A stretch of 64,000 nt of DNA from UBA10649 sp965278945 (lineage in GTDB: Bacteria; Actinomycetota; Actinomycetes; S36-B12): positions 1,736,001 to 1,800,000 of the forward strand of contig OZ257128.1 of assembly GCA_965278945.1 (NCBI GenBank), in the 5' to 3' direction. Below, one piece after another: positions 1 through 7,505 of this stretch (positions are counted from its first letter, which is position 1; every line of letters starts with the position of its first letter). Below the pieces are notes generated by a model. It was not told where the DNA came from. It worked only from the letters and a program-made list of their open reading frames with translations, and searched no databases. Position numbers and translations under genes: made by a program.

Positions 1-218
1 CGGCCGCTTTCGGGGCCGCGGCCGCCTCCATGCTCGCGGGGCTGCCGCACGAGAACATCGTCGGGTACGCGGCAGCACGACTGCTCGACACGGTCATTGG
101 CGCTCTGCTGGCCCTCGCCGCCGGCTACCTGCTCTGGCCGCGGTCCCGCCCAAGGTCCGACGTCGTGCCGGACGACCTTGCTGGCTCGGCATCGGAGGCG
201 GGGATCTCCTCGACCTGA
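1..218 (+). CDS. C-terminal end of a FUSC-like integral membrane protein (partial)
   Basis: An open frame enters from the left edge (frame of position 3) and stops at TGA 216-218, so only the last ~71 codons are present. The visible part has the pattern ARLLDTVIGALLALAAGYL followed by LWPR. This resembles the end of the last membrane helix of fusaric-acid-resistance (FUSC/aromatic acid exporter) proteins, where an R-x-x-D-T-x-x-G motif precedes the helix. A polar cytoplasmic tail of about 30 residues follows. The last 94 nt overlap the 3' end of the convergent ABC-F gene. Family assignment rests on this short stretch; any polytopic membrane protein with a similar helix would fit. Confidence 0.5.
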   Translation, partial: AAFGAAAASMLAGLPHENIVGYAAARLLDTVIGALLALAAGYLLWPRSRPRSDVVPDDLAGSASEAGISST

Positions 219-1837
219 CCATCGGCCACGTTCCAGCGCCGGGTCAGCCGCACGGTGTCGAGCATGCGGCGGTCGTGCGTGACGAGCAGCACGGTTCCGT
301 CGAAGGACTCGAGCGCTTCCTCGAGCTGCTCGATCGCCGCGAGGTCGAGGTGGTTTGTCGGCTCGTCGAGGACGAGCAGGTTCACCCCGCGGGCTTGGAG
401 CAGCGCCAGCGCCGCGCGGGTGCGCTCACCGGGCGACAGGGAGTCGGCCGAACGACCGACCTGGTCCACGCCGAGACCGAACTTCGCCAGCAGCGTGCGC
501 ACGTCGGCGGTGGGCCAGTCGGGCACCTCGCGGGAGAAGGCGTCGGCGAGGGTCTGCTGTCCCTCGAACAGTGCCCGCGCCTGATCGACCTCGCCGACGA
601 CGACACCGGACCCGATGCTGACCGCGCCGGTGTCCGGCGCGAGTCGCCCCAGGAGGAGCGCGAGCAGCGTGGTCTTGCCCGACCCGTTGGCTCCCGTGAC
701 GGCGACACGGTCCCGGCTCGTGAGCTGGAGGTCGATCGGTCCGAGGACGAAGTCGCCCCGGCGGACCGTCGCCGCCCGCGCGACCGTGACGACGTCGCCC
801 GACCGCGGCGCGGCCGCGATCGTGAACTCCAGCCGCCATTCCTTGCGCGGCTCGTCGATGACCTCGAGTCGCTCGATCATGCGCTCGCTCTGCCGTGCCT
901 TCGCCGCCTGCTTCTCCGAGGAGTCAGCGCGGAAGGCCGCCCCGATCTTGTCGTTGTCTGGCTTCTTGCGCCGGGCATTCCTGACGCCCTTGGCCATCCA
1001 GGCCCGCTGGGTGCGCGCGCGCAGCTCGAGCTCGGCCTTGCGCCCGGCGTACTGCTCGAAGTCCTGTCGTGCCTTACGCCGGGCGACCGAGCGCTCGTCG
1101 AGGTAGGCCTCGTATCCGCCGCCGTACGTGAGGATCCGCTGCAGGCTGCGGTCGATCTCGACGATGGAGGTCACGGTGCGGGCGAGGAACTCGCGGTCGT
1201 GGCTCACGACGATCACCGGGGCCTCGCGACCGTCGACGAATTCCTCGAGCAGGTCCAGGCCCTCGCTGTCGAGGTCGTTCGTCGGCTCGTCGAGCAGGTA
1301 GACGTCGTAGCGCGACAGCAGCAGCGCGGCCAGGCCGACCCGGGCCGCCTGGCCGCCGGACAGCACCGTCATCGGCAGGTCGAGGTCCACGTCGAGCCCG
1401 ATGTCGTCGACCACGGTGGCGACCCGCTCGTCGAAGTCGGCGGCTCCGAGCGCGAGCCAGGTCTCCAGGGCGTCGGAGTAGGCGTCGGCTGCGTCGTCAC
1501 CTCCGTCGGCGAGCGCTGCGGACAGGCGCTCGAACTCCGCCTGCGCTTGCTGCACTCCGGTGCGGCGGGCCAGATGCGCGCGCACCGACTCGCCGGGCAC
1601 CCGCTCGGGCTCCTGGGTCAGGTAGCCGATGTTGGCGGACGCCGGGGCCACCTTGATCGTGCCGGACTCGGGCGCGTGCACTCGGGCGAGGATTCGCAGC
1701 AGCGTGGTCTTGCCGGCGCCGTTCGGGCCGACCAGCCCGACGACGTCGCCCGGGGCGACGTCGAGGTCGAGACCGGAGAACAGCTCGCGGTCACCGTGGC
1801 CGGCGCTGACTCCCCGGGCGTGGATCGATGCCGACAT
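125..1837 (-). CDS. ABC-F family ATP-binding protein (duplicated ATPase)
   Basis: This soluble protein of 570 residues has two ABC ATPase domains and no membrane segment, as in the ABC-F family of ribosome-associated translation or antibiotic-resistance factors. Domain 1 has Walker A GPNGAGKT near residues 37-44, signature LSGGQ near 159 and Walker B LLDEPTNDLD near 181. A charged linker rich in Arg and Lys (about 240-320) follows. Domain 2 has GANGSGKT near 382, LSPGE near 466 and LVLDEPTNHLD near 487. I chose the ATG at 1837: a GGGAGG ribosome site lies 9 nt before it, whereas the in-frame ATG at 1846 touches that site. The C-terminal tail is antisense to the FUSC-like gene. The subfamily (Uup-, EttA- or resistance-type) cannot be fixed by eye. 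Confidence 0.9.
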   Translation of the reverse strand: MSASIHARGVSAGHGDRELFSGLDLDVAPGDVVGLVGPNGAGKTTLLRILARVHAPESGTIKVAPASANIGYLTQEPERVPGESVRAHLARRTGVQQAQAEFERLSAALADGGDDAADAYSDALETWLALGAADFDERVATVVDDIGLDVDLDLPMTVLSGGQAARVGLAALLLSRYDVYLLDEPTNDLDSEGLDLLEEFVDGREAPVIVVSHDREFLARTVTSIVEIDRSLQRILTYGGGYEAYLDERSVARRKARQDFEQYAGRKAELELRARTQRAWMAKGVRNARRKKPDNDKIGAAFRADSSEKQAAKARQSERMIERLEVIDEPRKEWRLEFTIAAAPRSGDVVTVARAATVRRGDFVLGPIDLQLTSRDRVAVTGANGSGKTTLLALLLGRLAPDTGAVSIGSGVVVGEVDQARALFEGQQTLADAFSREVPDWPTADVRTLLAKFGLGVDQVGRSADSLSPGERTRAALALLQARGVNLLVLDEPTNHLDLAAIEQLEEALESFDGTVLLVTHDRRMLDTVRLTRRWNVADGQVEEIPASDAEPARSSGTTSDLGRDRGQSR

Positions 1838-1855
1838 GGACCCCATCCTCCCGCA

Positions 1856-1918
1856 CGCCGACCTTGAGGTTGGCGTGGGTTTGAGCGCCCCGAATCCACG
1901 CCAACCTCAAGGTCGGCG
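1856..1918. repeat. Family A palindromic element, copy A1
   Basis: Arms 1856-1878 and 1896-1918 are perfect 23-bp inverted repeats beginning CGCCGACCTTGAGGTTGGCG, around a 17-nt loop (1879-1895). The element starts 8 nt after the dapF stop codon (read on the minus strand) and ends before the ABC-F ribosome site. No run of T follows on either strand. The same arms recur at 35435, 40369 and 54015. Confidence 0.95.
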
Positions 1919-1925
1919 GGAGGGG

Positions 1926-2780
1926 TTAGAGCGGCAGGAGGACGGTGCCGCGGGCGACGAGGTCCGCGGAGCCGTTCAGCAGCATCGCGCCGGACGCGGT
2001 CTCGGTGACGTTGACGGTGCCGCCCGGCACGTCGACCTGCCAAACGGACTCGCCGACGAGATCGGGCTCGGAGCGACGACGCGCCGCCCACGCGACCGCG
2101 CATGCACCCGTGCCGCAGGACAGCGTCTCGCCGACTCCGCGCTCGTGGACGCGCAGTGCGACGCGGCGCTCGCCGACCTCGGTGACGAACTCGACGTTGA
2201 CCCCGTCGGGGAACACGTCGGCCGGGCTGACCTCGGGCGCGGTGCGCAGGTCTCCGGCATCGTCGAGGTCATCGACGAACGCGACGGCATGCGGGTTGGG
2301 CATGTGGACCGCGGTGGCGGGCCAGGAGTGCTCGCCAACGGTGACGACCGGAGCCGCCTTGCCGCGCGGAGTCGTCGCGATGCCCATGTCGATCGTGATC
2401 GTGCGGTCCTGATTGATCGTCACGCTGCGAAGGCCGCCGCGCGTGGCAATGACGATGTCGTTGTCGGTGACCAGGCCGGTCGCGTCGAGGTAGCGGACGA
2501 ACACCCGCGCACCGTTCCCGCACATCTCGGCTAGTGAGCCGTCGGCGTTGCGGTGGTCCATGAAGAACTCGGCGACCTGGGCGAACTCGGCGAACTCGGG
2601 AACGTGCTCGGTGCGCACGACCCGGAGCACTCCGTCTGCTCCGATGCCGATGTGCCGATCGGCGATCCAGCGCACCTGCTCGGCGGTGAGGTCGAGGCGG
2701 CCGTCGACGTCGGGAATCACCACGAAGTCGTTTCCGGTGCCGTGGCCCTTGACGAAGGGCAGTTCATTGAGGCGGGCCAT
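1926..2780 (-). CDS. dapF: Diaminopimelate epimerase
   Basis: It interconverts LL- and meso-diaminopimelate, the last step before meso-DAP is used for lysine and peptidoglycan. The protein has 284 residues, the family norm. Both catalytic cysteines are present: C87 in EMCGNGARVF and C222 in LSCGTGACAV. The N-terminal FVKGHGTGNDFVV motif is typical. The ATG at 2780 has a TAGAGT box 7 nt upstream and no ribosome site, so the message is probably leaderless. In many actinobacteria dapF follows miaA-miaB; here a glycosyltransferase, an exporter and a deacetylase lie between. A palindromic element lies just after the stop codon. Confidence 0.96.
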   Translation of the reverse strand: MARLNELPFVKGHGTGNDFVVIPDVDGRLDLTAEQVRWIADRHIGIGADGVLRVVRTEHVPEFAEFAQVAEFFMDHRNADGSLAEMCGNGARVFVRYLDATGLVTDNDIVIATRGGLRSVTINQDRTITIDMGIATTPRGKAAPVVTVGEHSWPATAVHMPNPHAVAFVDDLDDAGDLRTAPEVSPADVFPDGVNVEFVTEVGERRVALRVHERGVGETLSCGTGACAVAWAARRRSEPDLVGESVWQVDVPGGTVNVTETASGAMLLNGSADLVARGTVLLPL

Positions 2781-2787
2781 TTGGGTG

Positions 2788-2793
2788 ACTCTA
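2788..2793 (-). promoter_or_regulatory. Predicted -10 box of leaderless dapF
   Basis: TAGAGT on the minus strand ends 7 nt before the dapF ATG, so transcription would begin at or next to the start codon. No Shine-Dalgarno sequence precedes the ATG. Confidence 0.55.
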
Positions 2794-2804
2794 TCTCCCG
2801 GAGG

Positions 2805-3932
2805 TCAGACGGCCGTGGCTCCCGCGCGCCGGTAGGCCTCGGCAACCGTGGCAATCACCGAGGGCCAGGCCTCGTCGGGAGCGGTGGTGCGGTTGACCTC
2901 GGCGATGCGGTCGAGCAGGTCGCGGTCCCGGCCGAGGCGGGCTATGGCACGCACCATGCCGCGATCGTCATCGGCGAGCAGACCCTGCACGCCATCTCGG
3001 ATGAACTCCGTCGTTCCCGTCTGCGAGCGCGCCACCACCGGCAGTCCCGCGGACCGCGCCTCCAGCGCGGCCAGGCCGAAGGACTCCTTGACCGACGGCT
3101 GCACGTAGACATCCGAGCTCGCGAACACGCCCTTGATGCCCTCGCGATCCAGGCGGCCGGCAAACGTGATTGTCGAGCCGAGGCCGTTGTCGCGCACGTA
3201 CTTCTCCGCGCGCGAGCGCTCCGGGCCGTCGCCCACCAGCACCGCACCGACCGCGACGTCACCGCGCAGCTGCACCGCGGCGGCCTCGATGATGCGCACG
3301 AGCGGCAAGGTGCGCTTGCGCGGCGCCATGCGCATGACGCTCGCCAGGCGCAGGCGCGCGGGGTCCGCGGGCGCCGGATCGATGACCCACGCCGCGGGGT
3401 CGATGCCGTTGGGGACCACGAGCACCTCGCCTGCACCAGTGACCGACCCGGCGATGCGACGGGCAGCGACCGAGCTCACGGCGCTGAGCGTGGCACCCCA
3501 GCGGGACCACCGAAGGAGCATGTCGGACGCCGCGAAGCCCGGGCCTGCGAGCGGACCCCAGACGCTGTGGATCGTGACGAGGGTCGGGATGCCGCGCTTG
3601 CGCGCCGCACGGATCGAGCTCCAGGCGAACGGCGACACGACACCCGCATGAACGTGCACGACGTCGACGGGATGCCGGTCCAGCAGGGCACCGACCTCGT
3701 GACCGGTCCGCGGATGCACGGGCAGCTCGAAGGGAATATGGGCCGCCACGCGATGCACCGTGACGCCATCCACCACGTCGTCACCGGCGAACACGTCGCC
3801 GCGACCGGGAGTTGCCGTGATGACCCGCACCTCGTCGCCGGCCGCGAGCTGATGCGCCGCGAGCCCGGCGACCTGCATCTCGATGCCGCCCGTACGCGGC
3901 GCGTAGCAGTCGCTGACATGGGCGATCCTCAC
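2805..3932 (-). CDS. GT4-family glycosyltransferase
   Basis: The protein of 375 residues has the GT-B fold of family GT4. The N-terminus (RIAHVSDCYAPRTGGIE) is the usual acceptor-side Rossmann start with a Gly-Gly loop. The second half carries VLVVPNGIDPAAW, LVGDGPERS, a Rossmann region and YVQPSVKESFGLAALEARS, where the E-x7-E nucleotide-sugar motif sits. The frame is open much further upstream, but that part is antisense-type noise inside the exporter gene. The GTG at 3932 gives the family-typical start, 11 nt after the exporter stop codon. The likely activity is mannosyl or glucosyl transfer to a lipid or small molecule; the acceptor cannot be read from sequence. Confidence 0.85.
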   Translation of the reverse strand: MRIAHVSDCYAPRTGGIEMQVAGLAAHQLAAGDEVRVITATPGRGDVFAGDDVVDGVTVHRVAAHIPFELPVHPRTGHEVGALLDRHPVDVVHVHAGVVSPFAWSSIRAARKRGIPTLVTIHSVWGPLAGPGFAASDMLLRWSRWGATLSAVSSVAARRIAGSVTGAGEVLVVPNGIDPAAWVIDPAPADPARLRLASVMRMAPRKRTLPLVRIIEAAAVQLRGDVAVGAVLVGDGPERSRAEKYVRDNGLGSTITFAGRLDREGIKGVFASSDVYVQPSVKESFGLAALEARSAGLPVVARSQTGTTEFIRDGVQGLLADDDRGMVRAIARLGRDRDLLDRIAEVNRTTAPDEAWPSVIATVAEAYRRAGATAV

Positions 3933-3943
3933 GACGGGCAACG

Positions 3944-4258
3944 CTAGTGCGTCATCTTCAGCCCGACGACGCAGCCGACGATCCCGAGCAGGAAGACGAT
4001 CTTGAGCACCGACACCGTCTCGGCACCGGTCGCCATCGCGTAAGCGACGGTGAGGACGGCGCCGATGCCCACCCACACGGCGTAGGCGGTTCCCACCGGC
4101 AGTTCGCGCATCGCCAGGGCGAGTCCGACCATGCTCGCCAGGAGTGCGACGACGAACACGATCGACGGGACCGGCCGGCTGAAGCCCTTGGACAGGCCGA
4201 GCGAGGTCGCCCACACCGCTTCGAGGCAGCCGGACAGAATGAGAATGAGCCACGACAT
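3944..4258 (-). CDS. gdx: SMR-family guanidinium exporter (Gdx/SugE type)
   Basis: A four-helix small multidrug resistance protein of 104 residues. The membrane-embedded glutamate lies in helix 1 (SGCLEAVWATSLG). The signature KGFSRPVPS and LPVGTAYAVWVGIGAV segments match the Gdx (formerly SugE) branch, which exports guanidinium in exchange for protons, rather than EmrE-type multidrug pumps. The ATG at 4258 has the ribosome site AGGGGA 4 nt upstream. A guanidine-III riboswitch aptamer directly precedes it, which independently supports the substrate. Helices span roughly residues 3-20, 30-50, 57-78 and 84-102. Confidence 0.92.
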   Translation of the reverse strand: MSWLILILSGCLEAVWATSLGLSKGFSRPVPSIVFVVALLASMVGLALAMRELPVGTAYAVWVGIGAVLTVAYAMATGAETVSVLKIVFLLGIVGCVVGLKMTH

Positions 4259-4271
4259 GACATCCCCTAGA

Positions 4272-4313
4272 GCGCCGTCTTGTCGCATTCCGGGTACGGC
4301 ACCGCTCGTCCGG
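4272..4313 (-). promoter_or_regulatory. Guanidine-III (ykkC-III) riboswitch aptamer
   Basis: Read on the minus strand, this 42-nt segment starts CCGGACGAG and ends ACAAGACGGCGC, both hallmark conserved blocks of the guanidine-III class. CCGG (4313-4310) can pair with the internal CCGG. GUGCCGU (4302-4296) can form the pseudoknot with ACGGCGC (4278-4272), with one G-U wobble. The exporter ribosome site begins 4 nt after the last aptamer base, so control is most simply at translation: guanidinium binding would expose or fix the ribosome site. Matching is by eye from recalled family features. Confidence 0.9.
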
Positions 4314-4337
4314 GAGCCTTGAGGGGCTCAGGCACCA

Positions 4338-4366
4338 AGTGTCGCAAACGCCTGCACCGATGGCAA
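4338..4366 (-). promoter_or_regulatory. Possible promoter of the riboswitch-gdx transcript
   Basis: On the minus strand TTGCCA (4366-4361) and GACACT (4343-4338) are separated by 17 nt. They are placed so that transcription would start about 20 nt before the aptamer. The -10 hexamer is weak. Confidence 0.35.
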
Positions 4367-4384
4367 AGCCGAACGGTCGGGCGG

Positions 4385-4390
4385 CACAAT
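4385..4390 (+). promoter_or_regulatory. Possible -10 box of the LmbE-type gene
   Basis: CACAAT ends 9 nt before the ATG at 4400, with no ribosome site between. The same hexamer stands 6-7 nt before the starts at 18904 and 33288. Confidence 0.4.
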
Positions 4391-4399
4391 GTGCGGACC

Positions 4400-5203
4400 A
4401 TGACCGCCGCGCCCCGCACCCTCGTCTTCGTCCATGCCCATCCCGACGACGAGGCGCTGCTCACGGCCGGGACGATGGCCCGCGCCGCGGCCGAAGGCCA
4501 TCGCGTCGTGCTCATCGTCGCCACCGACGGATCGGCCGGACTTGCCTCGTCGCAGTACGCGGCCGACCTCGGATCCACGCGCATGGCGGAGGTCGCGGAG
4601 TCGGCCGCGGCGCTGAGCGTTGCGCGCGTCGTGTCGCTTGGCTACCCCGACTCCGGGCTCCACGGCGAGGTCGAGACCGGCTTCGCGCATGCCGGCAAGT
4701 TCACGATCGGCAAGCAGATCGCGGCCGTGTGCAACGAGGAGAACGCCGACGTGCTCGTCGGCTACGACCCGTCCGGCGGCTACGGGCATCCGGACCACCT
4801 GCAGGTGCATCGCTCGGTGCGCGCCGCGAGCGTCCTGTGCGCTCGCCCGCCGCGGCTGTTCGAGGCGACACTCCCCCGCGAGCCGATCGCCCGCGCGGTC
4901 CACGCAGCAGCAGCGGTCCGCGCGACGCCCTCCGACTTCTCCGCCGCAGAGTTCGACACCGCGTGGACGCCGAGAGCGGAGATCACGCATCGAGTCGATG
5001 TCCGCGCGTATCTCCCGGCGAAGAGGGCCGCGCTGCGCGCGCACGCATCGCAGGCCAGCGCCGACGGAACGGTCCGCACCCTCGCCGTGTTGACGAAGCT
5101 GCCCTCGCCGTTCCAGCGGATCCTGCTCGGCACCGAGTACTACGTGTCGGTGTCCGACCCCCAGGCAGCGAGGACCTCGTCGACCGCTGCCGACGAGTCG
5201 TAG
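4400..5203 (+). CDS. LmbE/PIG-L family zinc-dependent deacetylase
   Basis: A protein of 267 residues with the zinc-binding HAHPDDE motif near residues 12-18 and the second metal/catalytic motif GYGHPDHLQVHR near 130. The family removes acetyl groups from N-acetylglucosamine-linked substrates; in actinobacteria it includes MshB and Mca of mycothiol metabolism, and many members with unknown substrates. Which one this is cannot be decided here. The ATG at 4400 gives the usual start just before the metal motif; the frame stays open upstream, but through the riboswitch region. The last 64 nt overlap the convergent miaA. Confidence 0.85.
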   Translation: MTAAPRTLVFVHAHPDDEALLTAGTMARAAAEGHRVVLIVATDGSAGLASSQYAADLGSTRMAEVAESAAALSVARVVSLGYPDSGLHGEVETGFAHAGKFTIGKQIAAVCNEENADVLVGYDPSGGYGHPDHLQVHRSVRAASVLCARPPRLFEATLPREPIARAVHAAAAVRATPSDFSAAEFDTAWTPRAEITHRVDVRAYLPAKRAALRAHASQASADGTVRTLAVLTKLPSPFQRILLGTEYYVSVSDPQAARTSSTAADES

Positions 5204-6048
5204 GGAATCCAGCTGATCCGCTTGTCCCGTCGGAACCAGCGCTGCTGGCGACGAGCGAAGCGCTTGGTCGCATCGATCGTGTCCTGCCTGGCCTGCTCCT
5301 CGCTGCACGAGCCGTCGAGGAAGGCGAGCACCTGCTGGTAGCCAAGCGCTCGCGACGCGGTCGGAGCATCGGCCAGACCCGGAAGCGCCCGCACCTCGTC
5401 GACGAATCCGTCGGCCCACATGCGGTCCACGCGCTGCGCGATCCGCGCGTCGAGCTCATCGCGCGGGATCTCCAGTCCGACGCGAACGGCCGGATAGACG
5501 CTGACCGGGTCGGGCAGACGGGCGACGAAGGGCTCGCCGGTCAGCTCGATCACCTCAAGTGCGCGCACGATCCGGCGGCCGTTCGTCGGCAGGATCGCCT
5601 CCGCCGCAGCGGGATCGACCTCGCGAAGTCGCGCGTGCATAGCCAGCGGGCCTACCTCCTCCAGTTCACCCTCGAGTCGCGCGCGTACCGCCGGCTCGGT
5701 GCCGGGAAACGACAGGTCGTCTAGGACCGCCGACACATACAGCCCGCTGCCGCCGACCACGATCACGTCCGCGCCTCGGCCGCGGATGTCGTCGATGCTT
5801 CGTCGCGCGTGCTGCTGGAACTCCGCAGCCGTGACAAGGTGCGAGGGATCCCATTCATCGAGCAGGTGGTGCCGGATCCCGCCCTGCTCCTGCGCGGACG
5901 GCGTCGCCGTGCCGATGTCCATGCCGCGGTAGACCTGCATCGAGTCCGTGCTGACGATCTCCGCGGGCGCACCGATCGCCCGAGCGACGGCAACGGCGAG
6001 GGCCGACTTCCCCGAGGCCGTCGGTCCGACCAGGGCGAGGACGCGCAT
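5140..6048 (-). CDS. miaA: tRNA dimethylallyltransferase
   Basis: It transfers a dimethylallyl group to N6 of A37 in tRNAs reading UNN codons. The 302-residue protein has the P-loop GPTASGKS (8-15), the STDSMQVYRGMDIGTA segment with the catalytic Asp, and the GGSGLYV motif, all typical of MiaA. It starts 3 nt after the miaB stop codon, so the two enzymes that act in sequence to make ms2i6A are co-transcribed (miaB first). Its 3' end overlaps the LmbE-type gene tail to tail. Confidence 0.96.
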   Translation of the reverse strand: MRVLALVGPTASGKSALAVAVARAIGAPAEIVSTDSMQVYRGMDIGTATPSAQEQGGIRHHLLDEWDPSHLVTAAEFQQHARRSIDDIRGRGADVIVVGGSGLYVSAVLDDLSFPGTEPAVRARLEGELEEVGPLAMHARLREVDPAAAEAILPTNGRRIVRALEVIELTGEPFVARLPDPVSVYPAVRVGLEIPRDELDARIAQRVDRMWADGFVDEVRALPGLADAPTASRALGYQQVLAFLDGSCSEEQARQDTIDATKRFARRQQRWFRRDKRISWIPYDSSAAVDEVLAAWGSDTDT

Positions 6049-6051
6049 CGA

Positions 6052-7476
6052 TCAGATGCGAACGGAAGGCATGCCGAGCAGCACGCCTGCCGGCTCCGGG
6101 GCGCGGTCGGACGCATCGCCTGCGCGGGTTCTGCGCAGTGACACGACTCTGTCGGCGACCAGGTGATGCGGAGCGGCATGGGTGATCTCGGCGGTGACGA
6201 TGTCGCCGGGTCGAGGAACACCGATCGCCGGATCGACGGCGACGTGGACGAGTCGGTTGTCGGGCGCACGGCCGGATAGCCGCTCGGTCGCGTCGTCCTT
6301 GCGCCCCTCGCCGTCGGCGACAAGGACCTCGACGGTGCGGCCGAGCTGCTTAAGGTTCTCGGCCCACGCGATCTCGTTGACGAGCTCGACGAGCCGCAGG
6401 TAGCGCTCCTGCACGAGCTCGTGCGGGACCTGATCGGGCATCGTGGCCGCGGGCGTGCCGGGACGCTTGGAGTACTGGAAGGTGAACGCACCGGCGAACC
6501 GCGCCTCGCGCACGACGTGCATCGTGTCGAGGAAGTCCGCCTCGGTCTCGCCGGGAAAGCCGACGATGATGTCGGTGGTTATCGCCGCGTCGGGCAGAGA
6601 TGCGCGGACGTTGTCGATGATGCCCAGGTAGCGCTCCTGCCGATAGGACCGGCGCATGCGCTGCAGGACGGAGTCCGAGCCCGACTGCATGGGCATGTGC
6701 AGCTGCGGCATGACGTTCCCCGTCTCCGCCATGGCCGCGATGACATCGTCGGTGAAGTCGCGCGGATGCGGGCTGGTGAAGCGAACTCGCTCGAGGCCGT
6801 CGATGTCGCCGCACGCGCGCAGCAGGCTGGAGAAGGCCGTGCGATCGCCGAACTCGACGCCGTACGCATTGACGTTCTGGCCGAGCAGGGTGATCTCGAG
6901 CACGCCCTCGTCGACGAGTGCGCGCACCTCGTTGAGGATGTCCGCGGGACGGCGGTCCTTCTCCGTGCCGCGCAGTGCGGGCACGATGCAGAACGTGCAC
7001 GTGTTGTTGCAGCCGACGCTGACCGACACCCACGCGGAGTACGCGCTGTCGCGCTTCGTCGGCAGGTTGGACGGGAACGTCTCGAGGGCCTCGACGATCT
7101 CGACCTGCGCCTCCTGCTCGATCCGCGCGCGCTCCAGCAGGACCGGCAGCGACCCGATGTTGTGAGTGCCGAAGACCACGTCGACCCACGGCGCCTTCGC
7201 GAGGATGTCGCCGCGATCCTTCTGCGCCAGGCACCCGCCGACGGCGATCTGCATTCCCGGATGTCCGGCCTTGACTGGGACGAGGTGGCTGAGGTTGCCG
7301 TACAGGCGGTTATCCGCGTTCTCGCGCACCGCGCACGTGTTGAAGACGACGACGTCGGCTTCCTCGCCGTCGGGAGCTGCGAGATAGCCGGCATCCTCGA
7401 GAAGCCCGCTGAGCCGTTCGGAGTCGTGAACGTTCATCTGGCACCCGTAGGTGCGGACCTGATAAGTACGACTCAC
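6052..7476 (-). CDS. miaB: tRNA-2-methylthio-N6-dimethylallyladenosine synthase
   Basis: A radical-SAM methylthiotransferase acting on i6A37 in tRNA. The N-terminal UPF0004 domain has cysteines in TYGCQMN, NTCAVRE and GGCLAQK for one iron-sulfur cluster. The radical-SAM triad is GCNNTCTFC, and a TRAM domain closes the protein (474 residues). The frame is open far upstream, but that part overlaps the next membrane-protein gene. The GTG at 7476 is supported by the family start (YQVRTYGCQMN) and by a TATCCT box exactly 6 nt upstream, which implies a leaderless message. Confidence 0.95.
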   Translation of the reverse strand: MSRTYQVRTYGCQMNVHDSERLSGLLEDAGYLAAPDGEEADVVVFNTCAVRENADNRLYGNLSHLVPVKAGHPGMQIAVGGCLAQKDRGDILAKAPWVDVVFGTHNIGSLPVLLERARIEQEAQVEIVEALETFPSNLPTKRDSAYSAWVSVSVGCNNTCTFCIVPALRGTEKDRRPADILNEVRALVDEGVLEITLLGQNVNAYGVEFGDRTAFSSLLRACGDIDGLERVRFTSPHPRDFTDDVIAAMAETGNVMPQLHMPMQSGSDSVLQRMRRSYRQERYLGIIDNVRASLPDAAITTDIIVGFPGETEADFLDTMHVVREARFAGAFTFQYSKRPGTPAATMPDQVPHELVQERYLRLVELVNEIAWAENLKQLGRTVEVLVADGEGRKDDATERLSGRAPDNRLVHVAVDPAIGVPRPGDIVTAEITHAAPHHLVADRVVSLRRTRAGDASDRAPEPAGVLLGMPSVRI

Positions 7477-7482
7477 CCACGA

Positions 7483-7488
7483 AGGATA
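7483..7488 (-). promoter_or_regulatory. Predicted -10 box of leaderless miaB
   Basis: TATCCT on the minus strand ends 6 nt before the GTG start of miaB; no ribosome site is present. Confidence 0.6.
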
Positions 7489-7505
7489 CCGACCGCTGGC
7501 TACAG

